From Flexivirga aerilata (GTDB lineage: Bacteria > Actinomycetota > Actinomycetes > Actinomycetales > Dermatophilaceae), in assembly GCF_013002715.1 (NCBI RefSeq), contig NZ_JABENB010000001.1, positions 124,001 to 188,000 on the forward strand: a DNA stretch of 64,000 bases. Direction: 5' to 3'. Both the position numbers and the translations under genes were made by a program. The notes under the pieces were generated by a model. The model did not search any database. It saw nothing but the letters and a program-made list of their open reading frames with translations, and was not told the origin of the DNA. Each line of letters starts with the position of its first letter. Position 1 is the stretch's first letter. Below are positions 37,947 through 46,851 of the stretch, in pieces.

Positions 37947-38070
37947 CGCAATATTCAATCGCACGGCCGCGGCCGGTGGGGTCCGGTCCGCCGCAACGAT
38001 TCGTCCCGGCCCGACGCCGCCCGGTAACATCGTGCCCGCTCCGGACCGACCGTCAGGCCCTCCGCAGCAT

Positions 38071-38143
38071 GCCGGTGTAGCTCAGTTGGTAGAGCGCTTC
38101 ACTTGTAATGAAGATGTCGCGGGTTCGACTCCTGTCACCGGCT
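38071..38143 (+). tRNA. tRNA-Thr (anticodon TGT)
   Basis: The 73-nt cloverleaf has acceptor arms GCCGGTG and CACCGGC, D-arm AGCTCAGTTGGTAGAGC, anticodon stem-loop CTTCA-CTTGTAA-TGAAG reading ACA, and T-arm with GGTTCGACTCC. The 3' CCA is not encoded. No integrase or att-like duplication is seen at the 3' end. Confidence 0.97.
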
Positions 38144-38158
38144 CCGCAGTCTGCGCGC

Positions 38159-39412
38159 ATGCGCAACACTGACCCCATCGACACCACGACCCGCCCCGAC
38201 ACCCACGGCCCCGGCCCGAGCCGGCTGCGGCCGTGGACGTTCGTGATCGCGTTCGGCGTGGTGAGCCTCCTCGCGGACATGGTCTACGAGGGCGCGCGCA
38301 GCATCATCGGCCCCTATCTCGCGACCCTCGGTGCGTCGGCGGCGGTCGTCGGACTCGTAGCCTGCGCAGGCGAATTCATCGGATACGGCCTCCGCGTCAT
38401 CTCCGGGTATGCCGTGGGCCGCACTCAGCGCTACTGGACCTGGACGATCCTCGGCTACGCGCTCACCGTGCTGAGCGTGCCGCTGATCGGGGTGACCAGC
38501 GCCGTCATACCGGCCCTGCTGCTCTACGGCACCGAACGCCTCGGCAAAGCGGTGCGGTCCCCCGCCAAGGACACCCTGCTGTCCTACGCGTCCGCCGGCA
38601 CCGGCCGAGGCAGCGCGTTCGGGGTCCACCAGGCGCTCGACCAGACCGGCGCCGTCGCCGGGCCGCTGTTGCTGGCCGCCGTGCTCGCCTGGCGTGAGGG
38701 GGACTACCGGCTGGCCTTCGGCGTGCTGATCGTCCCCGGCCTCACGGTGCTGGCTGTGCTCTTCTGGCTGCGGCGCCGCGTGCCCGACCCGACCGTCTAC
38801 GAGGACGAGGCCCGCAGTGCGGCGCCGGCGAAACCCGACACACCCCTCGACGACGGCCGGCTGCCACGCCGCTTCTGGTCCTACACCGCGCTGGTCGGGC
38901 TGCTCTCCTGCGGCGTCGCGTCCTTCCCACTGCTGGCCTTCCACGCGCAGACGCAGGGCCTGCTGACCGACGCACAGGTGCCGCTGCTCTTCGCCGCGGC
39001 GATGGTCGTCGACGGCGCGACGGGCCCGATCGTGGGCCGGCTGTATGACGCGCGCGGCCCGATCGTGTTGCTCGCGGTGCCGATCGCGGCCGGCCTGTCC
39101 GCGATCGCCTTCACCGACAACGCCGTGCTCGTCTGGGTCGGCGTAGCCATCTGGGGCGTGGTCAACGGCGTGCTCGACTCGACGGTGAAGGCGGTGGTCA
39201 CCGAGCTCGTCCCCACCACCCGGCGCGCGGTCGCGTTCGGCTGGCTCGCGCTCTTCCGCGGGGCCTCGCTGCTGGTCGCGGGCGGCGTGCTCGGCTTCCT
39301 CTACGACCGCGGCCGCGTCGCGACCATCGTGGTGATCCTCGCCGCCAACCTGGTCGCGCTCATCGGACTTGCTCCGTTGCTGCGGCGCTTGCAGCCTGCT
39401 CGATCCGGGTGA
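38159..39412 (+). CDS. MFS transporter
   Basis: This 417-aa protein has about 12 membrane helices (for example TFVIAFGVVSLLADMVYEGA and GVAIWGVVNGVLDSTVK), with the cytoplasmic loop motif RLYDARGP after helix 8. The N-terminal SLLADMVYEGARS and the AVRSPAKDTLLSYA segment resemble a group of actinobacterial and archaeal MFS exporters of unknown substrate. ATG 38159 lies only 16 nt after the tRNA-Thr gene, with no ribosome site, so the mRNA may be produced by processing of the tRNA transcript. Confidence 0.85.
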   Translation: MRNTDPIDTTTRPDTHGPGPSRLRPWTFVIAFGVVSLLADMVYEGARSIIGPYLATLGASAAVVGLVACAGEFIGYGLRVISGYAVGRTQRYWTWTILGYALTVLSVPLIGVTSAVIPALLLYGTERLGKAVRSPAKDTLLSYASAGTGRGSAFGVHQALDQTGAVAGPLLLAAVLAWREGDYRLAFGVLIVPGLTVLAVLFWLRRRVPDPTVYEDEARSAAPAKPDTPLDDGRLPRRFWSYTALVGLLSCGVASFPLLAFHAQTQGLLTDAQVPLLFAAAMVVDGATGPIVGRLYDARGPIVLLAVPIAAGLSAIAFTDNAVLVWVGVAIWGVVNGVLDSTVKAVVTELVPTTRRAVAFGWLALFRGASLLVAGGVLGFLYDRGRVATIVVILAANLVALIGLAPLLRRLQPARSG

Positions 39413-39433
39413 CTGTCGCCGCCCCGGCGCCGC

Positions 39434-40120
39434 TCAATCTGGCACCGCAACCACCCACCGGCCGTCGTCACTCAACCACCGATCCAGCCTGAGACCGACC
39501 CGGGCCAGATCGGCGCCGAGCTGCTCGTCGTCGAGCACCCGGGTGGTGTAGGCGTGCTCCCACCGCCGCCCGCCCAGGGTGTATGCCGCCCGCACGGCCA
39601 CCAGGTCGGTCCCGGCTGCCGGCATCACCGCCACTTCGCTCACGACGCCACCACCCAAATCGGTTCGCCCGCTTGCGGTTTCGACCCATTCACGGGTGTA
39701 GCGCTGCACCAGGACCACCCCGGTTGTGGCGACGTGCGCCCGGCAGGTCGTGAGGAGCTCAGCCCGCTTGTCGTCGTCGGGCACGTTGACCAGGTGAGAG
39801 GCGAGCAACACCGCGTCGAACCGGCGCCCCAGCCGCAGGTCCTCGATCGTCGAACGCACCGTCTCAGCACCCTCGATCAGGTCCAGCATGTCGGGCGGCT
39901 CGTCCACCGCGGTGACCGAATATCCAGCAGCGACAAGCGGATGCGCCAGGCGACCCACACCCGCGCCGAGGTCGAGGACCGACCCACCTGCCAGGATCGC
40001 CGACGACAGAAGCTCTGGGATTGCGCCGGCCGGCAGCGCAGACCAGAGTTCGACCGGGCAGCCGTCGGGCGTCATACGGCCAGGACCGTGGCCGGTCACA
40101 TGCGAGTGCCGCGGGCTCAT
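39434..40120 (-). CDS. SAM-dependent class I methyltransferase
   Basis: This 228-aa protein has the SAM-binding motif I SVLDLGAGVGRLAHPL, motif II VTAVDEPPDMLDLI, and FDAVLLASHLVNVPDDD. The C-terminal part is a beta-rich substrate domain. It starts at ATG 40120, overlapping the upstream membrane-protein gene by 4 bp. The substrate is unknown. Confidence 0.86.
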   Translation of the reverse strand: MSPRHSHVTGHGPGRMTPDGCPVELWSALPAGAIPELLSSAILAGGSVLDLGAGVGRLAHPLVAAGYSVTAVDEPPDMLDLIEGAETVRSTIEDLRLGRRFDAVLLASHLVNVPDDDKRAELLTTCRAHVATTGVVLVQRYTREWVETASGRTDLGGGVVSEVAVMPAAGTDLVAVRAAYTLGGRRWEHAYTTRVLDDEQLGADLARVGLRLDRWLSDDGRWVVAVPD

Positions 40121-40830
40121 GCGACCCGCTCCGATCGGCTCGCCCGCTGCCACGGCCAGGTCATCAGTGCCCAGAGGACCACCAGCACGACCGCCTCGAC
40201 GCCGAGGTAGACCGGCCACGGGCCCATGTAGTCCAGCACCGAGCCGGAGTCGGGTTTGCGGTTGAGGAAGCCGAAGTTGGTGCCCGCCAGCGCATTGAAG
40301 ATCATCGCGAGCGCCGCCCAGGCGACGGTCGCGAGCAGCGCGCACCGATAGTCCCGCCACGTCGGGCGCATCCGCCGACCCCACGCCAGGTAGATCGCGG
40401 TCCACACCAGGAAGAGGTGCAGCAGGAAGAAGCTGACGAACGTGCTGTCCGGGAAGTCACCGCTGTCGAGGTCGGGGGTGATCAGCGCCTGCGATCCGAG
40501 CACGAGCGCCCAGAAGTAGGTCAGCCCGAACGCCCAGTGCCGACCCGACCAAAGCGCATACGCCGCAACGATTTCCGAGACATCACTCAGCTGCAGCGGA
40601 AGCTCCGACAACGTCGCCCGCTGCATCAGCTTGTCGACGGCGCCGGCGACGAACGTCACCGCGAACACCCCTGCCGCGGCCCGCGAGAAGACCCGCGCCT
40701 GACGCTCCGACTGCCGTCGGCCGAGCCACACCAGCCCGCACGCGCCGACCGCGAAGACGGCGAGCACGACCAGGTGCGAGGTGCCGAACGTTGCAAACTC
40801 GCGCTGCGCCATACCGACAGCTTCGGTCAT
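40117..40830 (-). CDS. TIGR02206/YwaF-type integral membrane protein
   Basis: This 237-aa protein has about six membrane helices with the family features FATFGTSHLVVLAVFAVGA, LPLQLSDVSEIVAAYALW, and FLNRKPDSGSVLDYMGPWPVYLG. The function of the family is unknown. ATG 40830 is the most upstream ATG; a TTG at 40851 and an ATG at 40812 are alternatives. It is translationally coupled to the methyltransferase downstream. Confidence 0.85.
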   Translation of the reverse strand: MTEAVGMAQREFATFGTSHLVVLAVFAVGACGLVWLGRRQSERQARVFSRAAAGVFAVTFVAGAVDKLMQRATLSELPLQLSDVSEIVAAYALWSGRHWAFGLTYFWALVLGSQALITPDLDSGDFPDSTFVSFFLLHLFLVWTAIYLAWGRRMRPTWRDYRCALLATVAWAALAMIFNALAGTNFGFLNRKPDSGSVLDYMGPWPVYLGVEAVVLVVLWALMTWPWQRASRSERVA

Positions 40831-40869
40831 CGGCGATGAGTTTCCCAGCAACCCGCGGTCTGATCGGGT

Positions 40870-41457
40870 ATGACGCAGACCCCCGCCCGCCGCGTCCTAC
40901 TCTTCACGATCTGCTCGCTCGACGGCGCCGTCGACGACCCGACGCGCGGCTTCCCGGCCGAGACCGACGGCCCGGCACCGCCGTCATACGACGAGGTGAT
41001 GATCGAGCAGGAACTGAAACTGATCGAGCGCCAGGACGTCGTGCTCCTCGGTCGCGGCATGTATGACGAGTGGTCCCGCTACTGGCCGACGTCGGATGCC
41101 CAGCCGTTCGCCGACTTCATCAACGGCGTCCGGAAGTATGTCGTCACCTCTCGCCCGCTGGACCGCGACTGGGGTGACACGACCGCGGTTTCCGGTCCGC
41201 TGCCCGACCTCGTGGGCGAGCTCAAGGCACTTCCCGGCACCGGCGACATTGGGGTCCACGGCAGCATCACCCTCGCCCAGTCGCTGCTCGCCGAAGGACT
41301 GGTCGACGAACTGCAACTGGCGGTCGCGCCGGTGCTCGACCCGGTCGGCCGCCGGCTGAGCGACGGCCTGGGCGACCTGAGCCGCTTCGAGCTGGTCGAC
41401 TGCGTCCGCGCGCCGTCGGGCGGCCTGTGGCTCACCTACCGGCCCGCGGCGGTATGA
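40870..41457 (+). CDS. dihydrofolate reductase family protein (RibD C-terminal type)
   Basis: This 195-aa protein has the DHFR/RibD reductase fold: LFTICSLDGAVDD at the N-terminus, DVVLLGRGMYDEW, RKYVVTSRPLDRDW, IGVHGSITLAQSLL, and DELQLAVAPVLDPVGRRL. Such stand-alone proteins are NADPH-dependent reductases of unknown substrate and are not true folate enzymes. A hairpin at 41490 follows. Confidence 0.87.
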   Translation: MTQTPARRVLLFTICSLDGAVDDPTRGFPAETDGPAPPSYDEVMIEQELKLIERQDVVLLGRGMYDEWSRYWPTSDAQPFADFINGVRKYVVTSRPLDRDWGDTTAVSGPLPDLVGELKALPGTGDIGVHGSITLAQSLLAEGLVDELQLAVAPVLDPVGRRLSDGLGDLSRFELVDCVRAPSGGLWLTYRPAAV

Positions 41458-41489
41458 CGGGAGCCGTCTCCGGCATACGAAACGGCGAC

Positions 41490-41525
41490 GGGCGCCGGCG
41501 ATCCGCGAAGGATCGGCCGGCGCCC
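41490..41525. terminator. bidirectional terminator hairpin
   Basis: GGGCGCCGGC plus GATCC pairs with GGATC plus GCCGGCGCCC around a short loop. It lies between the convergent DHFR-family and Rpf-like genes and serves both. Confidence 0.7.
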
Positions 41526-41545
41526 GCGCACGTCAGGGCGAAAGG

Positions 41546-42295
41546 TCACATGCCCTTGGAGTTGAGGTACTGCTGCAACGCCATGACCGTGCGCGCGTTG
41601 AACTGCGACGCACCGTCGCGCGGCACACCGAGGTAACGCTGCATGGCGGCCGTGGTGATCGGACCGATGATGCCGTCCTGGTTGACCCCGAGCCGGGCCT
41701 GCAGGGCGATGACGGTCCGCGCGTTGTAGTAGTTGGCGCCGTCCTGCCGGATGCCGAGCCAGTGCTGGGTGGAGCGGGTGGTCAGCGGGCCGACGATGCC
41801 GTCGATGACGAGCGCGCGGTTGGTGCTGCGGGAGACCGGCGGCTGCGGAGTCGGGGTCGGCTTCGGCGTCGACACCGGGCCGCTGCCGTCGACGCGCACG
41901 GCGAGGCCGTTGGCGCGGGTGAGACCGGCATACTTCGAGCACACCGGCCACGCACCCGGGCCCTGCACGGCAAGGGTCTTCTGCGCGATCAGGATCTGCT
42001 GGTCGCGGGTGGCGTACTGCGCGCTGGACGCGTACTGACCGCCGCCGAAGCCGAGCCAGGTCTGCTGGGTGAACTGCAGCCCGCCGTAGAAGCCGTTGCC
42101 GGTGTTGATCGACCAGTTGTTGCCCGACTCGCACGTCGCGACACGGTCCCAGACGTTCCAGGGCGTGTCGGCCTTCGCGTGCGACGCGGTGGCGAGGCCG
42201 GTGCCGACCGTGGCGCTGGACGCCATCACGACACCCATCGCGCGACGACCCGCGGTGAACGGGCGCGCGACCTTGTGACGAGGTTGGTACGACAA
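41546..42295 (-). CDS. resuscitation-promoting-factor-like transglycosylase with peptidoglycan-binding repeats
   Basis: This is a secreted muralytic enzyme of 249 aa. A signal peptide ends near TASHAKA. The Rpf domain follows (NVWDRVATCESGNNWSINTG, with the catalytic Glu in CESG; NGFYGGLQFTQQTWLGFGGG), then a Thr/Pro linker (STPKPTPTPQPP) and about three short peptidoglycan-binding repeats built on DGIVGPLTT, DGIIGPITT and YLNSKGM. TTG 42295 was chosen because AGGA lies 8 nt before it; the TTG at 42301 is too close. A c-di-AMP riboswitch in its leader should control it. Confidence 0.9.
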   Translation of the reverse strand: MSYQPRHKVARPFTAGRRAMGVVMASSATVGTGLATASHAKADTPWNVWDRVATCESGNNWSINTGNGFYGGLQFTQQTWLGFGGGQYASSAQYATRDQQILIAQKTLAVQGPGAWPVCSKYAGLTRANGLAVRVDGSGPVSTPKPTPTPQPPVSRSTNRALVIDGIVGPLTTRSTQHWLGIRQDGANYYNARTVIALQARLGVNQDGIIGPITTAAMQRYLGVPRDGASQFNARTVMALQQYLNSKGM

Positions 42296-42314
42296 GATCA
42301 AAGTCCTTTCTGAC

Positions 42315-42545
42315 GAACGCCTGCGGGGTCAGCTGTCGGGTTCGGGCGCGTGAGCCGCCGGCCGGTGGTCGGCCGTGTCATCAGCTCTCCGCACCACGAG
42401 CAACGAGTCGTCGGTGCGGGTGCCCGGCCGGTAGGTGCCGGCTTCACCCCAAGGCGGGCAGGTGCCCGCCGTAGTTGGGTCCCCCGCCCTCTACGTCCGG
42501 CATTCGGGGTATGCCGGTCGTTGCGCCCACAAGGTTCGGCGTCCG
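42315..42545 (-). ncRNA. ydaO/yuaA-type c-di-AMP riboswitch
   Basis: Read on the minus strand, the leader of the Rpf-like gene contains ydaO landmarks in order: CGCCGAACC near the 5' arm, GGGGGACCCAAC, TTGGGGTGAAGCC, and CCGACAGCTGACCCCGCAGG. The outer stem can form between GGACGCC (minus strand, 42538-42544) and GGCGTTC (42315-42321). In actinobacteria this class often lies before rpf and other cell-wall hydrolase genes and turns expression off when c-di-AMP is high. The ribosome site AGAAAGGA follows about 10 nt after the 3' arm. The rest of 42546-42800 holds no gene. Confidence 0.9.
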
Positions 42546-42800
42546 GGCGCGCGGATGAAGCAGCGATGAAGCAAGCCATCTGCAGAGTGCGGTTGGTGAT
42601 CCGATGTGCAGTTGTGATCCGACGAATCCGCCGGCTCCGGGCCGAAGCTCGAAGGCGGTAGCACGTTACGGGATTGACGGATGTGACACAAGGGACGAGT
42701 TGGAAAACTGTGGACAGCGCAAGTGGACACGCCGGGATGTGGATGATTTCTTCGGCCAGGTGTTCGATGGCGCAGTGTGACCGCGCAGCGTGACGTGGCG

Positions 42801-44309
42801 CTACCGCCGTCGCGCGCGCCGGCGGCGGATCGCCTGGCGGTCCAGCGGCGCGGACATCACGTCGCCCAGCACCACCCCGGTGCTGATGGCGAGCGCGACT
42901 GCCGCCGCGCCCATCATCGTGCTGATCGCCTGCGCCTGCGTGGCGACCGACGAGCTGACGATGCTGCCGGCGACCGCTTCGTACATGCCGCGGAAGATGC
43001 GCATGCCGGGCAGCAGCGGGGACACCGCCGGGACCACCATCACCAGCGCGGGCGCCCCGAGCCGCAGCCCGATCATCCGACCGAGCACGCCGATCGCCAC
43101 GGCGGCGATCGCGATCGACGTGGTGGCACCGAGGCCACCGGAGGAGATGCCGAAGAGGTGGAACGACTTGGGCAGCCCATTGGCGAGGAACAGTCCCAGG
43201 CCGCCGAGGAGGCCGGCGGGCAGCAGGTGCTTGGGCAGCACCCGCATCGTCACCGCACCCGAGACGCCACCGATCGCGCCGCCGATCACCTGCAGCCACA
43301 ACGACGCCGGAGCCGCGGTGAGTGAAAGTGCCTGGGGTGCGGTCAGTTTGAGGTCGAGCGCCTTGTCGATGCGCAACGTGAGCGACAGGCCGGCGGCCAC
43401 GCCGACGATGATGCCCGACGTCTTCAGCAACACCGTGAGCAGGCGGCCGGCGCCGGTCACCGGATAGCCGGTCACCGCGTCCTCTACCGCGGAGACCATC
43501 GCCCGCCCGGGCAGCAGCACCACGATCCCGGCAGCGATGGCATATCCGAAATCGTTTGTGGTCATTTCCAATCCGATCCAGTGATGGACCGCGACGAGAT
43601 AGCCGAGCCAAGCGAGCAGGACCGACACGGCCGCGCCGATCGTCGCCTCGTAGAAGGACGGCACCGCCCGCTTGCTGAGCCAGCGACCGATGCGATCGAC
43701 GAGCAGTGTCGACACGATCGCGACGACGATCGCCATCGTGTGACCGCCGAGCAGCGCACAGACGGAGCCGGCCAGCCCGGCATACCCGAGCGAGACCAGC
43801 CACCTCGGGTAGAGCCGCGACGAACGCTGGATGCGGCGCAGCTTCTTGGTCGCCGCCTCGACGTCGTCGATGCCTCCGGAGACGAGCTCCTCCACCAGCC
43901 CGTGCACGGCGGTGAGGCGGGCGAAGTCCCGGGTGTTGGAGCGCACCACCCGCAGCAGCGTCACCGGCACGCCGGCCGGCGTCGGCGCCTGCACCAGCAA
44001 CGACTGGTTGGTGATGTCGACCTCGACCCGCCGCAGACCGGCGGCCGCGGCGACGGCGACGACCGCCGCCTCCACGTCGCGCGTGCCCGCGCCGCACCGC
44101 AGCAGGAGTTCGCCGACGCGCACCGCGAGCTCGAGCGCGCTCCGCACGGACGCCTCCTGCTCGGGCGCCTCCATCGTCCGGGGATCCCGGTATGGCGTGT
44201 GCCGCAGCGAGTCCGCGATCGGCAGGGGTTCGGTGACGGGCTCACCTTGCAGAAATCGCAGCCGTCCCGAGATCGGCAAACCTGCGGGATCGGTCTCCTG
44301 CTGCTCCAT
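42801..44309 (-). CDS. ThrE-type threonine/serine exporter (fused two-domain form)
   Basis: This 502-aa membrane protein joins a ThrE domain (DUF1212: ELLLRCGAGTRDVEAAVVA, VDITNQSLLV, SNTRDFARL) with five predicted helices to a second ThrE_2/DUF3815-type helical domain (LFGISSGGLGATTS, MVVPAVSPLLPGMRIFRGMY). The C-terminus is highly basic (RRRRARRR). In Corynebacterium ThrE exports threonine and serine by the proton gradient. The gene is monocistronic; ATG 44309. Confidence 0.9.
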   Translation of the reverse strand: MEQQETDPAGLPISGRLRFLQGEPVTEPLPIADSLRHTPYRDPRTMEAPEQEASVRSALELAVRVGELLLRCGAGTRDVEAAVVAVAAAAGLRRVEVDITNQSLLVQAPTPAGVPVTLLRVVRSNTRDFARLTAVHGLVEELVSGGIDDVEAATKKLRRIQRSSRLYPRWLVSLGYAGLAGSVCALLGGHTMAIVVAIVSTLLVDRIGRWLSKRAVPSFYEATIGAAVSVLLAWLGYLVAVHHWIGLEMTTNDFGYAIAAGIVVLLPGRAMVSAVEDAVTGYPVTGAGRLLTVLLKTSGIIVGVAAGLSLTLRIDKALDLKLTAPQALSLTAAPASLWLQVIGGAIGGVSGAVTMRVLPKHLLPAGLLGGLGLFLANGLPKSFHLFGISSGGLGATTSIAIAAVAIGVLGRMIGLRLGAPALVMVVPAVSPLLPGMRIFRGMYEAVAGSIVSSSVATQAQAISTMMGAAAVALAISTGVVLGDVMSAPLDRQAIRRRRARRR

Positions 44310-44373
44310 CCGGACAGCGTATGACGATCGGGTGGCCGCCGGATATGACGCGCCTGAGGACGAACTGAACGCC

Positions 44374-46194
44374 TTATCTACCAGGCGGATTGGGCAACAC
44401 GCCCTGCATCGGCACGCTGCTGTCGGTCTGGAACGGCCACCAGCTCACGTCCGACGAGAGATGGGTCAGCCCCCACAGACCGCACACGACGGCGACCGCG
44501 ATCAGCAGCCCGACGATGATGCGGGTGACCGGCTGTCCACGCACGACACCGCGCACGATGCTGCGCGAACCTCGGCGCAACGGGATGCCGCCGGGCCCCC
44601 ACCACATCACCAGCAGGGCGATCAGCATCCCGACCGCGAGCGGCGCCGGCCGCGCCAGATAGGCCGAACCGCCTTGCGTCATCGACCAGCCCAGCGCGAC
44701 GACCGCCGCTGCGCAGGCTCCGACGAATGCCGGGATCAGCACGGTGAGCAAGGTGGCGAGCGCCGCGACCAGCCCGTGCCAGGGCGAGGTCACCGCGGCG
44801 ACGAAGCCGTCGGAGCGGCGCCGCCCCGAGCTGAACCGCCGCAACACCATCGAGGTGACGGCCTTGTCGCACCACCGCGCGGCGATCGCCCACAGCAGCA
44901 CGACCACGACGCCGAGGGTCGGCCAGAGCGCGGTGACGCCGACGGCCGCGGCAGCGAGCGCGGCCAGGGTGCCGGTGCGGGCCGGCTGGCCGATGCGCGG
45001 GTCCGGCGGTGGCACGAACCTGCCGGGCGGCAGCGCGGGCTCCGGGCGGTCGTTCGGCGGCTGCTGCTGCGGGCGGGACTGTCCTCGCGGCCCGAATCCG
45101 GCCGGGGAAGAACGTGGTTGGGCTGCTCGCTCGTAGGGCAGCCGCTCCGTCGCGGGCTTGGCGACCGGCGGAGGTGAGGTATGACGGGACGTCGCGGGCC
45201 GGGCGATGGCCTCGGTCGGCGGCTTGGCCGAGCGCAGCGGGATGTGCCCGGTCTGCCCGCCGGCGGCGAAGACGTCGAGTTCGGCCAGCACCTCCGGTGC
45301 GGAGGGGCGCGCCGCCGGGTCGGGGCTGAGCGCCGCCTGCAGCAACGGCCGCAGGCGTGGCTCGACTCCCGACAGGTCCGCCTGACCGCGGCTGACCCGG
45401 TCGAGCACGACGGTCATCGGCCCCCGCCCGAACGGCGGCTGGCCGGACGCGGCATACGCAAGCGTCGCCGCCCAGCCCCACCAGTCGGTGGCCTGACTGA
45501 CGTCCGCCCCCTCGACGATCTCGGGCGAGAGGTAACCGGGTGTGCCCATCACCAGCCCGGTCGAGGTGAGTCGCGCGTCGTCGGCGACGTGCGCGATGCC
45601 GAAGTCGATCAGCACCGGGTCGTCACCGACGAGGAGCACGTTGCCGGGTTTGAGGTCGCGGTGCACGATCCCCGCCGCATGTATGGCGCCGAGGGCGTCC
45701 GCGAGGCCGCGGCCCAGCCGGGCCAACCGGGCCGCGCCGAAGGGGCCGTCGTCCTCGACGACCTCGTCGAGGGGTGCGCCCGGCACGAAACTGGTGACCA
45801 GATAAGGACGTTCGCCGTCGACCTCGGCGTCGAGGAACGACGCGACGTTGGGAGACTTGACCCGCACGAGGGTGCTGACCTCGCGGCGGAGGCGTTCGCG
45901 CGCTCCGGCGTCGTGGGCGATGTGGTCGCGCAGCACCTTCACCGCGACCGGGTCGCCGTGCACGTCGAGGCCCTTGTAGACCACGCCCATGCCGCCCTCG
46001 CCGAGGCGGCCGATCAGCCGGTAGTTGCCGAGCATGCGCTGAGTCGGCGGCAGCACGACGGTGGGGTCGCCGTAGTTGCCGTCGGGGCCCCCGTCATACG
46101 CGCCGTCATAGGCACCGGCACCGCGCCTCGGCAGCCGGTGCGTGCCGTCACCGGCACCCGGGCGGGCGGCAGCGGAGCGGTGGTCGGCGGTCAT
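44374..46194 (-). CDS. Ser/Thr protein kinase with C-terminal membrane domain
   Basis: This 606-aa protein starts with a Hanks-type kinase (about 55-310): glycine loop LGEGGMGVVYKG, ATP Lys in VAVKVLR, catalytic IVHRDLKPGNV, DFGIAHV, and GTPGYLSPE. A Pro/Arg-rich linker (about 320-420) follows, then about six membrane helices instead of the single helix plus PASTA repeats of PknB. The membrane part has no recognisable domain. The start ATG 46194 has TACCGT 7 nt upstream, which suggests a leaderless mRNA; the TTG at 46215 is the alternative. The gene is alone, with no phosphatase or FHA gene nearby. Confidence 0.88.
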   Translation of the reverse strand: MTADHRSAAARPGAGDGTHRLPRRGAGAYDGAYDGGPDGNYGDPTVVLPPTQRMLGNYRLIGRLGEGGMGVVYKGLDVHGDPVAVKVLRDHIAHDAGARERLRREVSTLVRVKSPNVASFLDAEVDGERPYLVTSFVPGAPLDEVVEDDGPFGAARLARLGRGLADALGAIHAAGIVHRDLKPGNVLLVGDDPVLIDFGIAHVADDARLTSTGLVMGTPGYLSPEIVEGADVSQATDWWGWAATLAYAASGQPPFGRGPMTVVLDRVSRGQADLSGVEPRLRPLLQAALSPDPAARPSAPEVLAELDVFAAGGQTGHIPLRSAKPPTEAIARPATSRHTSPPPVAKPATERLPYERAAQPRSSPAGFGPRGQSRPQQQPPNDRPEPALPPGRFVPPPDPRIGQPARTGTLAALAAAAVGVTALWPTLGVVVVLLWAIAARWCDKAVTSMVLRRFSSGRRRSDGFVAAVTSPWHGLVAALATLLTVLIPAFVGACAAAVVALGWSMTQGGSAYLARPAPLAVGMLIALLVMWWGPGGIPLRRGSRSIVRGVVRGQPVTRIIVGLLIAVAVVCGLWGLTHLSSDVSWWPFQTDSSVPMQGVLPNPPGR

Positions 46195-46201
46195 GTTGTC
46201 C

Positions 46202-46207
46202 ACGGTA
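46202..46207 (-). promoter_or_regulatory. -10 box of a probable leaderless transcript
   Basis: TACCGT (minus strand) lies 7 nt before the ATG of the Ser/Thr kinase; no ribosome site is visible. Confidence 0.5.
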
Positions 46208-46254
46208 AGCGACAACGCCTGAGAACCCGCAGAGACGCCCCGGGCGCCCGGGCC

Positions 46255-46716
46255 TCACGTGGTGATGTAGGACTCCAGCTGGTCGCGCTCGTCCTGCAAC
46301 TCCTGCAGCCGGAACTTCACGATGTCGCCGATGCTCACGATGCCGACCAGTTGGTCGTCCTGCACCACCGGCAGGTGCCGGATGCGGTGCTCGGTCATCA
46401 GGCCGGCGAGGCTGCGGATCTCGTCGTCCGGCCCGCAGGTGTGCACGGTGGTGGTCATCAGCTCGGACACCGGCCGCTCCAGCAGACCCTCCAAGTCCCC
46501 CGAGTCCCCCGAGCGCGCCGAGTGCTCTGACTGCTCGGGCAGCGCGCGCACGACGTCCCGCTCGCTGATGATGCCGCTGATCGCTCCGTCGTCCATCACC
46601 ACGACCGCGCCGATGCCGTGGTCGGCGAGCGTCTGCACGAGTTGCCGCACGGTGGTGGTCGCGGGGACGGTCACGACCTCGGGTCCCTTGCCCTTGATCA
46701 ACTCCTGGATGCGCAT
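46255..46716 (-). CDS. tandem CBS-domain protein
   Basis: This 153-aa protein is two CBS motifs joined by a short acidic linker: first IGAVVVMDDGAISGIISERDVV, then HRIRHLPVVQDDQLVGIVSIGD. Paired CBS domains bind adenine nucleotides and act as energy or ligand sensors. It has a coiled C-terminus (LQELQDERDQLESY). TACCGT lies 5 nt upstream of the ATG (46722-46727), so the mRNA may be leaderless. Its partner is unknown; it is divergent from otsA. Confidence 0.9.
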   Translation of the reverse strand: MRIQELIKGKGPEVVTVPATTTVRQLVQTLADHGIGAVVVMDDGAISGIISERDVVRALPEQSEHSARSGDSGDLEGLLERPVSELMTTTVHTCGPDDEIRSLAGLMTEHRIRHLPVVQDDQLVGIVSIGDIVKFRLQELQDERDQLESYITT

Positions 46717-46851
46717 GACTCACGGTATCCCCGGGTAAGCCTCCGCGACCAGATCTGCCTCGACCCGGGCGGCGGCCGGGCCGGTGCGCCGATAGCCTGT
46801 GGTCACCGCGGGGGCCCCGGCCGGATGCGTTCGTCGAAGGAGTTGTGCTCG

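Noticed and set aside
38071..39412. An integrated element at the tRNA-Thr gene
   Set aside because: No integrase, no repeat of the tRNA 3' end, and the flanking genes look like normal chromosome.
42546..42780. A small gene upstream of the riboswitch
   Set aside because: Short frames there have poor codon usage and no ribosome site; the stretch is more likely the promoter region of the Rpf-like gene.
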